Assembly: GCF_001477655.1 (NCBI RefSeq)
Contig: NZ_CP011266.1
Location: 434,001-498,000 of the forward strand
DNA length: 64,000 nucleotides
Direction: 5' to 3'
Source: Methanobrevibacter millerae
Lineage (GTDB): Archaea > Methanobacteriota > Methanobacteria > Methanobacteriales > Methanobacteriaceae
In this document: piece after piece, positions 45,302 to 54,943 of the stretch
Layout of the letters: every line of letters begins with the position of its first letter
Position numbering within the stretch: position 1 is the stretch's first letter
Notes under the pieces: generated by a model
What the model saw: only the letters and a program-made list of their open reading frames with translations
Database searches by the model: none
Told to the model about the DNA's origin: nothing
Position numbers and translations under genes: made by a program

Positions 45302-48001
45302 ATGATTATTATGGTAGAAATTTTTGATGAACTTGGTTATAAAAAACAAACATGTAAAACTTGCGGACAGGAGTTTTACTCCCAGGTGGATAGAGACACC
45401 TGTGGTGATGCTCCATGTGATGAGTATGAGTTTATTGCAAACCCTGCAACCGATAAGCCATACAATTTATATGAAATCCAAAAGGTGTTTAGAGAATTTT
45501 TAGAAAGTGAAGGACATACTCATGTCCATAGATATCCTGTTTTAGCTAAAAGATGGAGAGATGATGTCTTTTTAGTTGGAGCATCTATTTTCTGTTTCCA
45601 GCCATGGATTACATCAGGTCTTGTTAAACCACCGGCCAATCCTATTGAAATGGCTCAACCATCAATCAGGCTTAATGATGTAGATAATGTTGGAAGAACC
45701 GGTCGTCACATGACCTGTTTTACAATGGGAACACATACAGTTATTAACAAGGAAGATGATTTTATCTATTGGGAAGATGAAACAATCAGACTTTGTCATG
45801 AGTTCTTTGCCCACATTGGAATTAACACTGAAGAAATTACTTTCATCAAATCCTGGTGGAGCGGTGGAGGTAATGAAGGGCCATGTTATGAGGTATGCTG
45901 CAGAGGAGTGGAACTTGCAACATTGGTTTTCATCCAATATGAAACCTTGGAAAATGGTGATAAAAAAGAAATCCCAATTAAAGTTGTGGATACAGGTTAT
46001 GGATTGGAACGTATTGCATGGATTTCACAAGGAACTCCAACAGCTTATGATGCTTGTTTTGCACCTGTTGTTGACAAACTAAAAGAATTGACTGGCGTTG
46101 AAATTAATGAGGATATTCAAGGAAGAAATGCGCAAATTGCGGGAATGATGGATATTGAGGATATCGGTGACTTGAAAGAATTAAGACAGCAAGTTGCAGA
46201 CAGTTTAAATCTTTCTTTGGATGAGTACTTAAAAGCCGCTGAACCGATGGAAGCGATTTATATTATTGCAGACCATACTAGATGTTTGGCATTCATGTTG
46301 GCTGATGGTATTATCCCATCCAATGTTAAGGAAGGATATTTGGCAAGATTGGTTTTAAGAAGAACTATTCGTTTCATGAAAGAGTTAAACATGAAAGAAT
46401 CCTTGGCTGATGTAATGGAAATACAATTGGATTTCTTATCTAAATTCTATCCTGAAATCCGTGATTCTGAAGAACATATTATGAATATCATTACTTTGGA
46501 AGAAGAGCGTTATGCTACAACCGTCAAAAAAGGTAAAAGCATTGTCAGAAGATCCATCAAAAGACTTAAAAAAGAAGGAAAAACTGAAATGCCTCTTGAC
46601 ATGCTGATTGATTTATATGATGCTCATGGGATCCCTCCAGAAACTGTTGTTGAAATGGCGGGGGATGGATTTACAGTAAATGTTCCGGACAACTTCTTCA
46701 CTCAGGTTGCAGGAGCACATGAAAAAGACACTTCCAGCAAAAAATCCACATTTAAACTGGACTTCCCTGAAACTGATTTATTGTTCTATAAAGATTTCTA
46801 CCAACAAGAATTTGAAGCTGAAGTTTTAGGTTTAGTGGAAAAAGACGGCAAGCAATGTTTGATTTTTGATAAAACAACATTCTATCCTGAAGGAGGAGGT
46901 CAACCTTCCGATATTGGTGAAGTTTCCATTAACGGAAATGTCTTTAAAATACCTCATGCCGATAAAGTTGACAATGTTGTCCTGCATTATGTGGATGGAG
47001 ACATCACAGATGATGTGGTTGGACAAAAGGTAACTGGTAAAATTGACTGGGCAAGAAGAATAACTCTTGCACGTCACCACACTGGAACACACTTGGTAAT
47101 TGCGGCTGCAAGAAAAGTGTTAGGTCAGCATATCTGGCAGGCAGGATCACAAAACGGTCTTACAAGAGCACGTATTGACTTATCCCATTACAAACGTATC
47201 ACACAAGAAGAATTGAATGAAATTGAAAAATTGGCTAATGAATATGTGATGGAAAACATCGACTTGGACATCCAATTCCATACAAGAGATGAGGCACAGG
47301 AATTATATGGATTTGTACTTTATCAGGGAGGTATCGTTCCAGGTAAAATGATTCGTGTAGTTAAAATACCTGGCGTTGATGTTCAGGCCTGTGCGGGTAC
47401 ACATGTATTAAGAACTGGTGTTGTCGGTCCGATTAAAATCAATAAGACTGAAAGAGTTCAGGATGGTGTTGAAAGGATTGATTTCTCAGCAGGTCTTGCA
47501 GCAATCGATTCAATGCAGCATGACGGTGAAATCCTGCGTGAAAGTTCAGCAATATTTAAGGTTGAAAATGATCAATTGCCAAAAACCTGTGACAGATTCT
47601 TCTCTGAATGGAAATCACAGAAAAATGAGATAGACAAATTAAAATCCGAGATTGCTTCTTTAAAAATGAACTCTCTTGCTGATGACTATGATGAAATCAA
47701 TGGTCTTAAAGTTGTTCATCAGTTAATGGACAGTGATATTAAGGAACTTCAAAAGATAGCAACTGATTTTACTGACAACGGTAAAGCTGATGTTGTTATC
47801 ATGGGTAACAATGATGGTAAAATTGTCGGTGCAGCATCCCAAAATGCTATTGACAACGGAGTTAAGATTAATGATATCATTAAAACTGCAGCCGGAGTTT
47901 TAGGTGGTGGCGGTGGAGGCCGTCTTACATTAGCACAAGGTGCTGGTAAAAACACTGAAAAGATGGATGAAGCTATTAAAACTGCTGTTGAATTAATATA
48001 A
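45302..48001 (+). CDS. alaS: Alanyl-tRNA synthetase
   Basis: 899 residues, archaeal type. The N-terminal zinc motif CKTCGQEF is archaeal. The class II core has HTHVHRYPVLAKRWRDDVFL and GYGLERIAW; the editing domain has the HHTGTH and CAGTH metal sites (ARHHTGTHLVIA and VQACAGTHVLR); the C-Ala part ends in GGGGGGRLTLAQGAG. It charges tRNA-Ala and clears mis-charged Ser/Gly. No ribosome site is seen before ATG 45302 or ATG 45311; AAACATATATTT at about 45270-45281 would give a leaderless start near the first. Confidence 0.95.
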   Translation: MIIMVEIFDELGYKKQTCKTCGQEFYSQVDRDTCGDAPCDEYEFIANPATDKPYNLYEIQKVFREFLESEGHTHVHRYPVLAKRWRDDVFLVGASIFCFQPWITSGLVKPPANPIEMAQPSIRLNDVDNVGRTGRHMTCFTMGTHTVINKEDDFIYWEDETIRLCHEFFAHIGINTEEITFIKSWWSGGGNEGPCYEVCCRGVELATLVFIQYETLENGDKKEIPIKVVDTGYGLERIAWISQGTPTAYDACFAPVVDKLKELTGVEINEDIQGRNAQIAGMMDIEDIGDLKELRQQVADSLNLSLDEYLKAAEPMEAIYIIADHTRCLAFMLADGIIPSNVKEGYLARLVLRRTIRFMKELNMKESLADVMEIQLDFLSKFYPEIRDSEEHIMNIITLEEERYATTVKKGKSIVRRSIKRLKKEGKTEMPLDMLIDLYDAHGIPPETVVEMAGDGFTVNVPDNFFTQVAGAHEKDTSSKKSTFKLDFPETDLLFYKDFYQQEFEAEVLGLVEKDGKQCLIFDKTTFYPEGGGQPSDIGEVSINGNVFKIPHADKVDNVVLHYVDGDITDDVVGQKVTGKIDWARRITLARHHTGTHLVIAAARKVLGQHIWQAGSQNGLTRARIDLSHYKRITQEELNEIEKLANEYVMENIDLDIQFHTRDEAQELYGFVLYQGGIVPGKMIRVVKIPGVDVQACAGTHVLRTGVVGPIKINKTERVQDGVERIDFSAGLAAIDSMQHDGEILRESSAIFKVENDQLPKTCDRFFSEWKSQKNEIDKLKSEIASLKMNSLADDYDEINGLKVVHQLMDSDIKELQKIATDFTDNGKADVVIMGNNDGKIVGAASQNAIDNGVKINDIIKTAAGVLGGGGGGRLTLAQGAGKNTEKMDEAIKTAVELI

Positions 48002-48010
48002 AAAATGTAA

Positions 48011-48033
48011 TGAGAAAAGTTATTCTTTTCTCA
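48011..48033. terminator. Bidirectional hairpin terminator between alaS and the EF-hand gene
   Basis: TGAGAAAAG (48011-48019) and CTTTTCTCA (48025-48033) form a 9-bp stem with a TTATT loop. A-rich bases precede and T-rich bases follow it, so it can serve both convergent genes. Confidence 0.72.
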
Positions 48034-48045
48034 AAAAACTTTTTT

Positions 48046-48798
48046 TCATAAACCATAACTGCTTTTATCATAATTTAATTTGTACATGAACTTATAATAT
48101 TCGTCATGGTTTAGTCTGCCGTCGCCATTGGAATCAGAATCGGCAAACATCTTGTTTTGAATATTTTTTGGTGTATGCGCTATATTCATGTCACTTAAAT
48201 ATACATATCCGTCTCCATTTTTGTCAGTATCTTCAAATGAATGTGAATAGCTGAATGATTGGTAATCTGGTTCTGTCCTTGTTGAAGTTACTTGGCTGCT
48301 GATTTCAGTCACTTTGCTTTCAACGGTCATCTTGTTTGTTGCAGAGGATTTAGCATAATTTTCATCTCCTGCAAATGAACATGTAACTTCGTAATCTCCT
48401 GGTTCAACATTTGGTGTTATTGAGGATAAACCTTGAGAATTCGTTGCCTGATTGAAAGTATATGTGTTCTGATTATTTTTAAAGGTTATTTCAATAGTTT
48501 TCCCGGCTACTCCCTGTGTGTTGCCCATTAGCTGAACTGTAAACTCTCCTGAACTACTTATAGGGGATTGTGTTATTAGATTAATTGATGTATGTTCTCC
48601 AAAGAGACCAAATCCATGTGTTATTATTGCTATGGATATAACAAGGATTATTACTACAATTAATAGTCCGTAAATTAGTTTTGTATTGTCTTTTTGTGAA
48701 GAGTTATTCTTTTTGGGGATTTTTTCTCCACAGTTAGGACAAAATGATTCATTTTCATCATTCAATTTTTCACCGCATTTACTACAATATTCACTCAT
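48046..48798 (-). CDS. Zinc-ribbon, membrane-span, Ig-like, EF-hand protein
   Basis: 250 residues. Residues 1-27 are a zinc ribbon (YCSKCGEKL and FCPNCGEKI). Residues about 41-62 are one membrane span. Residues about 75-160 resemble an Ig-like repeat (GKTIEITFKNN, SQGLSSITPNVEPGDYEVTC), similar in pattern to the giant adhesin's units. Residues about 190-235 hold two EF-hand loops, DTDKNGDGYVYLSDM and DSDSNGDGRLNHDEY, with the normal Asp/Asn/Gly calcium ligands. The likely layout is zinc ribbon inside, Ig and calcium domain outside. No known function; a calcium-responsive surface protein is a fair guess. Confidence 0.72.
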   Translation of the reverse strand: MSEYCSKCGEKLNDENESFCPNCGEKIPKKNNSSQKDNTKLIYGLLIVVIILVISIAIITHGFGLFGEHTSINLITQSPISSSGEFTVQLMGNTQGVAGKTIEITFKNNQNTYTFNQATNSQGLSSITPNVEPGDYEVTCSFAGDENYAKSSATNKMTVESKVTEISSQVTSTRTEPDYQSFSYSHSFEDTDKNGDGYVYLSDMNIAHTPKNIQNKMFADSDSNGDGRLNHDEYYKFMYKLNYDKSSYGL

Positions 48799-48949
48799 AA
48801 TTGTATATTTGGTAAGATAATATTTATAAATATTAAAATTTAAAAGTTATATTTGCTGTTATATTTTAGTAATATCTAGACATTATGTTTGGATATTGAA
48901 GGGATTACTATTATCTTCAGCTATCGTATTAATTGAAAGAGATGTTTAA

Positions 48950-50098
48950 ATGAAGTATGATTTAATCGTAGCAAGATATGGTGAAGTGGGCTTAAAAAGC
49001 TCAAAAGTACGTTCTCGTTTTGAAAGAAAATTAGTTAAAAATATCAAGTCTGCAATTGATTGTGATGTTGACAGAAATCAGGGCAGAATTTACATATTTC
49101 CCAAAAGCTTTGATGATGCAGTAAATAATTTAAACAGGGTTTTTGGTATTGTATCTTACTCTCCGGCTATTTCTACATACAGTAACTTTGAGGATATTGA
49201 TAAGACTTTGGGAGAATATGTTGAGAATTTGGCTAGCGAAAACATGATTGATGAGCAGACCAAATTTGCAATTAAATGCAGACGTGTTGGAGATCATGAT
49301 TTTACCTCTCAGGAGATGGCTGCATTTTGTGGAGGGGTTGTGAGAAAAAGAGTTCTGGCACCTGTTGATTTAACAAATCCTGAATTAACAATATTTGTTG
49401 AAGTTCGTGGTGATGACACTTTTATTTATCATGAAAAAATTCCAGGACCTGGAGGATTACCTTTAGGAACTCAGGGAAAAGTGGTTTGTCTTGTATCCAG
49501 TGGAATTGATTCTCCTGTTGCAACTTATCTGATGATGAAAAGGGGTTGTGAAGTGATTGCACTTTATTGTGATAATGACCCGTTCACATCCAAAAAAGCT
49601 TTAGAAAATTATAATAAATTGGTTGATCAGCTTCAAAACTATGCTGCAGGTGTTCCTATTAAAAAACGTGTTGTCAAATATGGTGAATACTTGAAAAAAG
49701 CCAAAGAAGATGCTCCGGAAAAGATGACTTGTGTTTTATGTAAATCAGGTATGTATAAATTGGCTGAAAAATTAGCTAATGAAATGGGGGCACTGGCTAT
49801 TGTAGATGGAAGCAGTGTAGGCCAAGTCGCATCTCAAACTCTGAATAATATTCTAGCAACTAGATATGGTGTTGATATGCCAATTTTATCACCGTTAATT
49901 GGTTTGGATAAGGCAGAAATTACTAAAATTGCTGAAGAAATTGGAACATTTGAAATATCCAAAATTGATGATGGTGGATGCAGTGCGGTTCCAAGATATC
50001 CTGAAACCAAAGGTGACTTGGACAGATTTAAAGATGCCTGTGAGGCCATGAATCAGGATGATGTTATTGAAGAGGTTTTTAAAACAATACAGCATTAA
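48950..50098 (+). CDS. thiI: tRNA 4-thiouridine synthase ThiI, archaeal type
   Basis: 382 residues. A ferredoxin-like plus THUMP domain (residues 1 to about 165) binds tRNA; the PP-loop SSGIDSPVATYLM near residue 183 adenylates uridine 8. The rhodanese domain of bacterial ThiI is absent. Instead MTCVLCKSG (CxxC, about residue 260) and a third cysteine in DDGGCSAVP (about 343) are placed like the three Fe-S ligands of methanogen ThiI. A role in thiamine thiazole synthesis is less likely. The gene starts well after a divergent gap of about 150 bases. Confidence 0.87.
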   Translation: MKYDLIVARYGEVGLKSSKVRSRFERKLVKNIKSAIDCDVDRNQGRIYIFPKSFDDAVNNLNRVFGIVSYSPAISTYSNFEDIDKTLGEYVENLASENMIDEQTKFAIKCRRVGDHDFTSQEMAAFCGGVVRKRVLAPVDLTNPELTIFVEVRGDDTFIYHEKIPGPGGLPLGTQGKVVCLVSSGIDSPVATYLMMKRGCEVIALYCDNDPFTSKKALENYNKLVDQLQNYAAGVPIKKRVVKYGEYLKKAKEDAPEKMTCVLCKSGMYKLAEKLANEMGALAIVDGSSVGQVASQTLNNILATRYGVDMPILSPLIGLDKAEITKIAEEIGTFEISKIDDGGCSAVPRYPETKGDLDRFKDACEAMNQDDVIEEVFKTIQH

Positions 50099-50376
50099 TA
50101 GTAATGTGTTATTGGCAGCATCATTAGACCTGTCAGGAAGATTATGATAAATGTAAGGACATACATTTCCTTATTTTCTATTTTTTTGTTTTTCAAATTA
50201 ATTATCAAAGGAACTAAAAATATTGGTAGGAATTATCTTGTTTGAACGCCAATAATTATATTTGAACCAACAGGTGTCCATTGCAAGTAATAAAAAACAT
50301 ACATTTTTAGCATTATTTTAGGATAAATAGATATTTTTAATAATCATCATAATTAAACAAATTATTTGGTGTTAAA

Positions 50377-50775
50377 ATGAGTACTTTTAATTCAATCGAA
50401 GAAGCAAGAGAATTTTTTAAAGGTGACAAGTTTGCAACAAACCTTGGTGTTAGCCTGGAAAAATTGGATGAAGATAGTTGTGAATGTAGTTTGGAATTAA
50501 ATGACGGCCATAAAAATGCTGTTGGTGGTGTAATGGGAGGAGTCATGTTCACTTTAGCGGATTTTGCATTTGCAGTTTTGTCCAATAATTTGCATTCTCC
50601 TACTGTTGCTCAACAAGTCAGTGTTAACTATTTAAGTGCTCCTAAAGGAAATAAACTAATTGCCCGTGCGGTATGTAAAAAGAATGGGAGAAGTTCATCT
50701 ATTATAAATGTTGATGTTAGTGATGATACTGGCAGAGATATCGTACAATTCGTAGGTACGGGTTTTAAATTATAA
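50377..50775 (+). CDS. PaaI-type hotdog-fold thioesterase
   Basis: 132 residues, a complete hotdog domain: NAVGGVMGGVMFTLADFAFA is the central helix with the catalytic Asp region, and VAQQVSVNYLSAP the adjacent strand. The PaaI branch hydrolyses acyl-CoA thioesters; the substrate here is unknown. It stands alone, in its own transcription unit. The 278-base gap before it (50099-50376) was examined on both strands and holds no supported gene. Confidence 0.78.
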   Translation: MSTFNSIEEAREFFKGDKFATNLGVSLEKLDEDSCECSLELNDGHKNAVGGVMGGVMFTLADFAFAVLSNNLHSPTVAQQVSVNYLSAPKGNKLIARAVCKKNGRSSSIINVDVSDDTGRDIVQFVGTGFKL

Positions 50776-50920
50776 CATTCTTTTTTCTTTATTTTCAAAA
50801 TTAATTTTTTGATTACTACTAATCATAATTATTATATACTAATCCAATCAAAAATATTATCATATGCTTAATTAATTTTTTAAGTTCATATAAGACTTAA
50901 TATTTTTTGAGGTATTAAAA

Positions 50921-52015
50921 ATGAAAACTACAGTTAGTGTAATTAAAGCTGATATCGGAAGTGTTTCTGGTCACTGTGTTGCACATCCAGAATTAATGGA
51001 TATCTGTGATGAAGTTTTAAACGAAGCTTTAGAAACTGGTATTTTAAAAGACTATTATGTTTCCCGTTGTGGAGATGACATTGATTTAATCATGACCCAC
51101 GACAAAGGGGAAGAAAACGAAGAAGTTCACAAAACTGCTTATGATGCATTCATGAAAGCTACTGCAAGAGCACGTGAATTGAAATTATACGGTGCAGGTC
51201 AAGACTTATTGTCCGATACTTTCTCAGGTAATATCAAAGGTATGGGTCCTGGTGTTGCAGAAATGGAATTTGAAGAAAGACCATCTGACCCTGTATTAGT
51301 ATTCTGTTGTGACAAAACCGAACCTGGTGCATTCAACTTACCAATCTTTAGAATGTTTGCAGACCCATTCAACACTGCAGGTCTTGTAATTGACCCAAGT
51401 TTACACGACGGATTCAAATTTGAAGTATTCGATGTAATCGAACACAAAAAAGTTATCTTAGATTGTCCTGAAGAAATGTATGATTTACTCGCATTAATCG
51501 GTTCAACCGGTAGATATGTTATTAAAAGAGTATGGAAGAAAAACGGCGAAATCGCAGCTGCAATAAGTACTGAAAGGTTAAACTTAATGGCTGGTGAATA
51601 CGTTGGTAAAGACGACCCAGTAGCAGTTGTAAGAGCACAATCCGGATTCCCTGCAAACGGTGAATGTGTAGATCCATTTGCATTCCCTCACATGGTAAGT
51701 GGTTGGATGAGAGGATCCCACAATGGTCCAATGATGCCTGTTTCAGAAGCAGAAGCAAACCCAATCAGATTTGACGGACCACCTAGAGTCGTCGGTTTAG
51801 GTTTCCAAGTAGCTAATGGTGAATTAGTAGGTCCTGTAGACTTATTCGATGACCCTGCATTTGATCCTACTCGTGAACAAGCTGCTAAAATCGCAACTTA
51901 CATCAGAAGACATGGTCCATTCGAACCTCACAGATTACCTGCTGAAGAAATGGAATATACTTCCCTTCCTGGTGTAATGAGCAAACTCGAAAAAAGATTC
52001 GAGGACATGGATTAA
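50921..52015 (+). CDS. fbp: Bifunctional fructose-1,6-bisphosphate aldolase/phosphatase
   Basis: 364 residues, the length of archaeal type V FBPase. MKTTVSVIKADIGSVSGHCVAHP opens the protein with the metal-binding Asp and His; GDDIDLIMTHDKG adds further metal ligands; GEYVGKDDPVAVV near residues 224-236 holds the Tyr and Schiff-base Lys that make the enzyme also an aldolase. It performs the last two steps of gluconeogenesis to fructose-6-P. Its codons use C-ending and optimal forms more than its neighbours, fitting high expression. Confidence 0.95.
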   Translation: MKTTVSVIKADIGSVSGHCVAHPELMDICDEVLNEALETGILKDYYVSRCGDDIDLIMTHDKGEENEEVHKTAYDAFMKATARARELKLYGAGQDLLSDTFSGNIKGMGPGVAEMEFEERPSDPVLVFCCDKTEPGAFNLPIFRMFADPFNTAGLVIDPSLHDGFKFEVFDVIEHKKVILDCPEEMYDLLALIGSTGRYVIKRVWKKNGEIAAAISTERLNLMAGEYVGKDDPVAVVRAQSGFPANGECVDPFAFPHMVSGWMRGSHNGPMMPVSEAEANPIRFDGPPRVVGLGFQVANGELVGPVDLFDDPAFDPTREQAAKIATYIRRHGPFEPHRLPAEEMEYTSLPGVMSKLEKRFEDMD

Positions 52016-52021
52016 ATTTAA

Positions 52022-52050
52022 AGAGATTTTCTAATCTCTACTTTTTTTAC
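52022..52050 (+). terminator. Hairpin terminator of fbp
   Basis: AGAGATT (52022-52028) and AATCTCT (52033-52039) form a 7-bp stem with a 4-base loop, followed by ACTTTTTTTAC. Confidence 0.72.
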
Positions 52051-52086
52051 TTTTTTTAACTAATTTCTAAAATGATGGTTGATTTT

Positions 52087-52326
52087 TCATTTGTGTGCAG
52101 TTATAATTGTATAGCTTGATGCATTAACTGTAATAACACAATTGTCAATATGAACATAGTAATTTTTACCTTTTCGTTCGACAACGGATTCATCCTTGAG
52201 AATTTTCTTTTTGCAGTATTCAACAACATCTCCATTAATATCTAAATTTCTGGAAATTCTTCCAACGCCCATTTCAGTTGTATGGATTTTATTGATATTC
52301 TGTATTAGGGTTTCCTTTTCATGCAT
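52087..52326 (-). CDS. DUF3781-family small protein
   Basis: 79 residues from ATG 52326, preceded by GAGGTG. The pattern LIQNINKIHTTEMGVGRISRNL and the end VITVNASSYTIITAHK match DUF3781, a small family of unknown function seen mainly in Firmicutes and some archaea. It may have come by transfer from gut bacteria. The ABC permease gene is divergent, 74 bases away. Confidence 0.72.
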   Translation of the reverse strand: MHEKETLIQNINKIHTTEMGVGRISRNLDINGDVVEYCKKKILKDESVVERKGKNYYVHIDNCVITVNASSYTIITAHK

Positions 52327-52400
52327 CTTGACACCTCTTTTTTGCATTTTAATATTCATTAAAAGAATTTATTTATATAGTTATTATATAATCTATTACT

Positions 52401-53510
52401 ATGTCATTTTTAAAATTTATTATCAAAAATCCATTCAGGAGAAAGAATAGTGCTATACTGGCTATTGTTGGTATATGTATTGGTATAGTAGTTATTGTCG
52501 CTCTTGGTGGTATTACAAATGGTTTGGTATCTACTTTTGAAGACACTGTCCATGCGGGAGGTGCGGATTTTACTATTTCAGGTAAAGAAACGGGAAATTC
52601 AGCGTATGGTACTAATACCATTGACGCTAACTGGACTGATAAAATAGCTAATGTAAGTGGCGTTAGTGAAGCCTATCCGATTTATGTTATTTTAACGTCT
52701 GTGGGGGATGATTATATGAACACATTAATTGGAATAGATCCGAACGGTACAACTATGGCTGATATTTCAATTAGTGATGGTCGAATGTTTAAGGATAATT
52801 CCTCAGAAGTGATTTTGGGAAAGATTTATGCCGATGATAAGAATTTGTCTGTTGGTGACACATTAAAAATTGACGGTGAAGACTTTAATGTTTCCGGTAT
52901 TTATGAAACGGGTGACTCCAATATGGCGGGGGCGGTTTTCACTTCAATTGAAAAGGTGGCAGATATTAATGATGATTCAGACAGTATATCAAATATCTAT
53001 GTGAAGGTAGATAAGGGAGCGGATGCTCAGGAAGTTGCAAATAGGATTGATTCTATGTATGGAGATAATATTACCACTGTCTCCTCTGTCATGGAAATGG
53101 AACAGATGGCAGACATGTTAAACATGCTTAAAGCATCTTCTTGGGGTATTTCTCTTTTAGCTATTGTTGTTGGTGCATTGGGTATTATCAATACAATGCT
53201 GATGTCTGTTTTTGAAAGAACTCGTGAAATTGGTGTGTTAAAGGCGGTGGGATGGTCTAATGCTAAAATTTTAACAATGATTGTTGGCGAATCATTGGTT
53301 ATTACCGTATTGTCTGCAATCATAGGGTCTGTTCTTGGTGTTGTTTTGTGTACTGTTTTAGGTCCTATGATGAATATTAATGCAGTTTTCACGCCAGATA
53401 TTTTCATACAGGCATTTGGAATAGCGATTATTGTTGGAATTATTGGGGGATTGTATCCTGCTGTCAAGGCAATTAAATTACCTCCAACTGAGGCATTGAG
53501 GTATGAATAG
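52401..53510 (+). CDS. MacB/FtsX-type ABC transporter permease
   Basis: 369 residues. One N-terminal membrane span (about residues 18-40), a large extracytoplasmic MacB_PCD domain (about 45-240), then three spans (about 255-275, 295-330, 335-355) with the FtsX motif SVFERTREIGVLKAVG. It ends KAIKLPPTEALRYE as usual. Such permeases act mechanically or export lipoproteins, peptides or antibiotics; the cargo is unknown. The ATPase gene starts 8 bases downstream. Confidence 0.85.
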   Translation: MSFLKFIIKNPFRRKNSAILAIVGICIGIVVIVALGGITNGLVSTFEDTVHAGGADFTISGKETGNSAYGTNTIDANWTDKIANVSGVSEAYPIYVILTSVGDDYMNTLIGIDPNGTTMADISISDGRMFKDNSSEVILGKIYADDKNLSVGDTLKIDGEDFNVSGIYETGDSNMAGAVFTSIEKVADINDDSDSISNIYVKVDKGADAQEVANRIDSMYGDNITTVSSVMEMEQMADMLNMLKASSWGISLLAIVVGALGIINTMLMSVFERTREIGVLKAVGWSNAKILTMIVGESLVITVLSAIIGSVLGVVLCTVLGPMMNINAVFTPDIFIQAFGIAIIVGIIGGLYPAVKAIKLPPTEALRYE

Positions 53511-53518
53511 GTGATTTT

Positions 53519-54223
53519 ATGGATAATGTTGTTGAAATTAATAATTTGGTTAAAACATATGAAAATGGCCATATTAAGGCTTTAAATGGTATTGATTTAA
53601 CAATTGGTGAAGGAGAATTTGTATCAATAATAGGGCCTTCAGGTTCAGGTAAGTCAACATTATTGAACATGCTTGGTGCACTTGACCTGCCGGATTCCGG
53701 TTCAATTAATGTTGCGGGATACGATTTGATTTCAAATAAAAAATTAAATGAATTCCGGGCCAAAAAAATTGGTTTTATTTTTCAGTTACATAATCTGATT
53801 CCAAATTTATCCGTCGTTGAAAACATAGAAATTCCAATGTTCACCTCCAAATTGTCCAATAGTGAAATGAGGGTCAAAGCATTGGATTTGCTTGATATTG
53901 TGGGTCTTCGAGATAAGGCATCACAAAAGCCATCAAAATTATCTGGTGGTGAACGGCAAAGGGTTGCTATTGCACGTGCACTTGCAAATGATCCTTCAAT
54001 TATATTGGCTGATGAACCAACAGGATCACTTGATTCAAAGACAAGTACTAAAATCCTTAAGCAATTAATTGATTTGCACAGATCCCAAAATGTAACATTG
54101 ATAATTGTCACACATGATATGGATGTGGCTAAACTTGCAGACAGAACTATTGAAGTTTTGGATGGTAAACTTGTTAATGCTGGTGAAAATTCTCTTTTGG
54201 ATGATAAGATAAATGTGGATTAA
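53519..54223 (+). CDS. MacB/LolD-type ABC transporter ATPase
   Basis: 234 residues. Walker A GPSGSGKST near residue 37, Q-loop FIFQLHNLIP, signature LSGGERQRVAIARALA, Walker B IILADEPTGSLD and the switch His in IVTHDMDVAKLA are all intact. It powers the permease encoded just upstream; the two are clearly one operon. A secreted Ser/Asn-rich protein follows after 73 bases. Confidence 0.92.
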   Translation: MDNVVEINNLVKTYENGHIKALNGIDLTIGEGEFVSIIGPSGSGKSTLLNMLGALDLPDSGSINVAGYDLISNKKLNEFRAKKIGFIFQLHNLIPNLSVVENIEIPMFTSKLSNSEMRVKALDLLDIVGLRDKASQKPSKLSGGERQRVAIARALANDPSIILADEPTGSLDSKTSTKILKQLIDLHRSQNVTLIIVTHDMDVAKLADRTIEVLDGKLVNAGENSLLDDKINVD

Positions 54224-54296
54224 TTTCCACATTTTTTATAAGGATGATGTAAAGTATTTAATGCATAAAATACTATTATATTATGGGGTGGAAAAA

Positions 54297-54935
54297 TTGA
54301 ATATCAAATATTTGGCTATTGTCCTATTTTTTGTCCTTGTTATTTTTTCAATATCTGCAGTCAGTGCTGCTAATGAAACTGTAGCAGATGATGTTAATGA
54401 AATTTCAGATAGTTCTATTGATTCCATTAATCCAAGTAATTCTAATGGGAGTTATAATATAAAGTCTCCTGCCGATAATTTAAATGGTAGTTTTGGGTTT
54501 TTTTATCCAGATTATCTTTACAGTAATTCTAATAATGCCAATTCTTCTGTTTCAGAGGATGTTTCTTATTTAAATTTTTCAGGAAGTTATTCCAGTGATT
54601 TTCCAACTTTAGAAGTATCAGTTAAAACGGATGAAAATAAAGGAATGTATAATTTTATTGATTTGTCTTTAAACTTTGAGGATTATTCTTTAAATATTAA
54701 TAATAGAAATTTTTTCTTTACTTTAAATCAGAGTTTTAAAAATTCTTCAAATAATCACTTAAATGAGGATAATAATATAATAGATGTAATTACGTCAATA
54801 AAAAATAATAATTTATTTTTAAATGTTAATTTTTTAAATTTAAGTAATCAAACTATCGAGTTATATTCTTCAGAAAATTTTTTAAATAATCTATTAAATA
54901 TGATACTTTCATTTTTTAGTTCATTATTTAAATAA
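54297..54935 (+). CDS. Secreted Asn/Ser-rich protein of unknown function
   Basis: 212 residues from TTG 54297, preceded by GGGGTG at 54285-54290. It begins MNIKYLAIVLFFVLVIFSISAVSA, a clear signal peptide, and the mature part is rich in Asn, Ser, Asp and Phe without cysteines. NLSNQTIEL and similar segments hold several N-glycosylation sequons. The C-terminus is a hydrophobic NNLLNMILSFFSSLFK, which may be a weak membrane anchor. I recognise no family. Position behind the ABC pair suggests, weakly, a functional link. Confidence 0.6.
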   Translation: MNIKYLAIVLFFVLVIFSISAVSAANETVADDVNEISDSSIDSINPSNSNGSYNIKSPADNLNGSFGFFYPDYLYSNSNNANSSVSEDVSYLNFSGSYSSDFPTLEVSVKTDENKGMYNFIDLSLNFEDYSLNINNRNFFFTLNQSFKNSSNNHLNEDNNIIDVITSIKNNNLFLNVNFLNLSNQTIELYSSENFLNNLLNMILSFFSSLFK

Positions 54936-54943
54936 TTCTTTTT

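Noticed and set aside
50095-50252. Small membrane protein on the minus strand between thiI and the thioesterase gene
   Set aside because: On careful reading the frame is broken by a stop, leaving only about 25 hydrophobic residues without a start or ribosome site.
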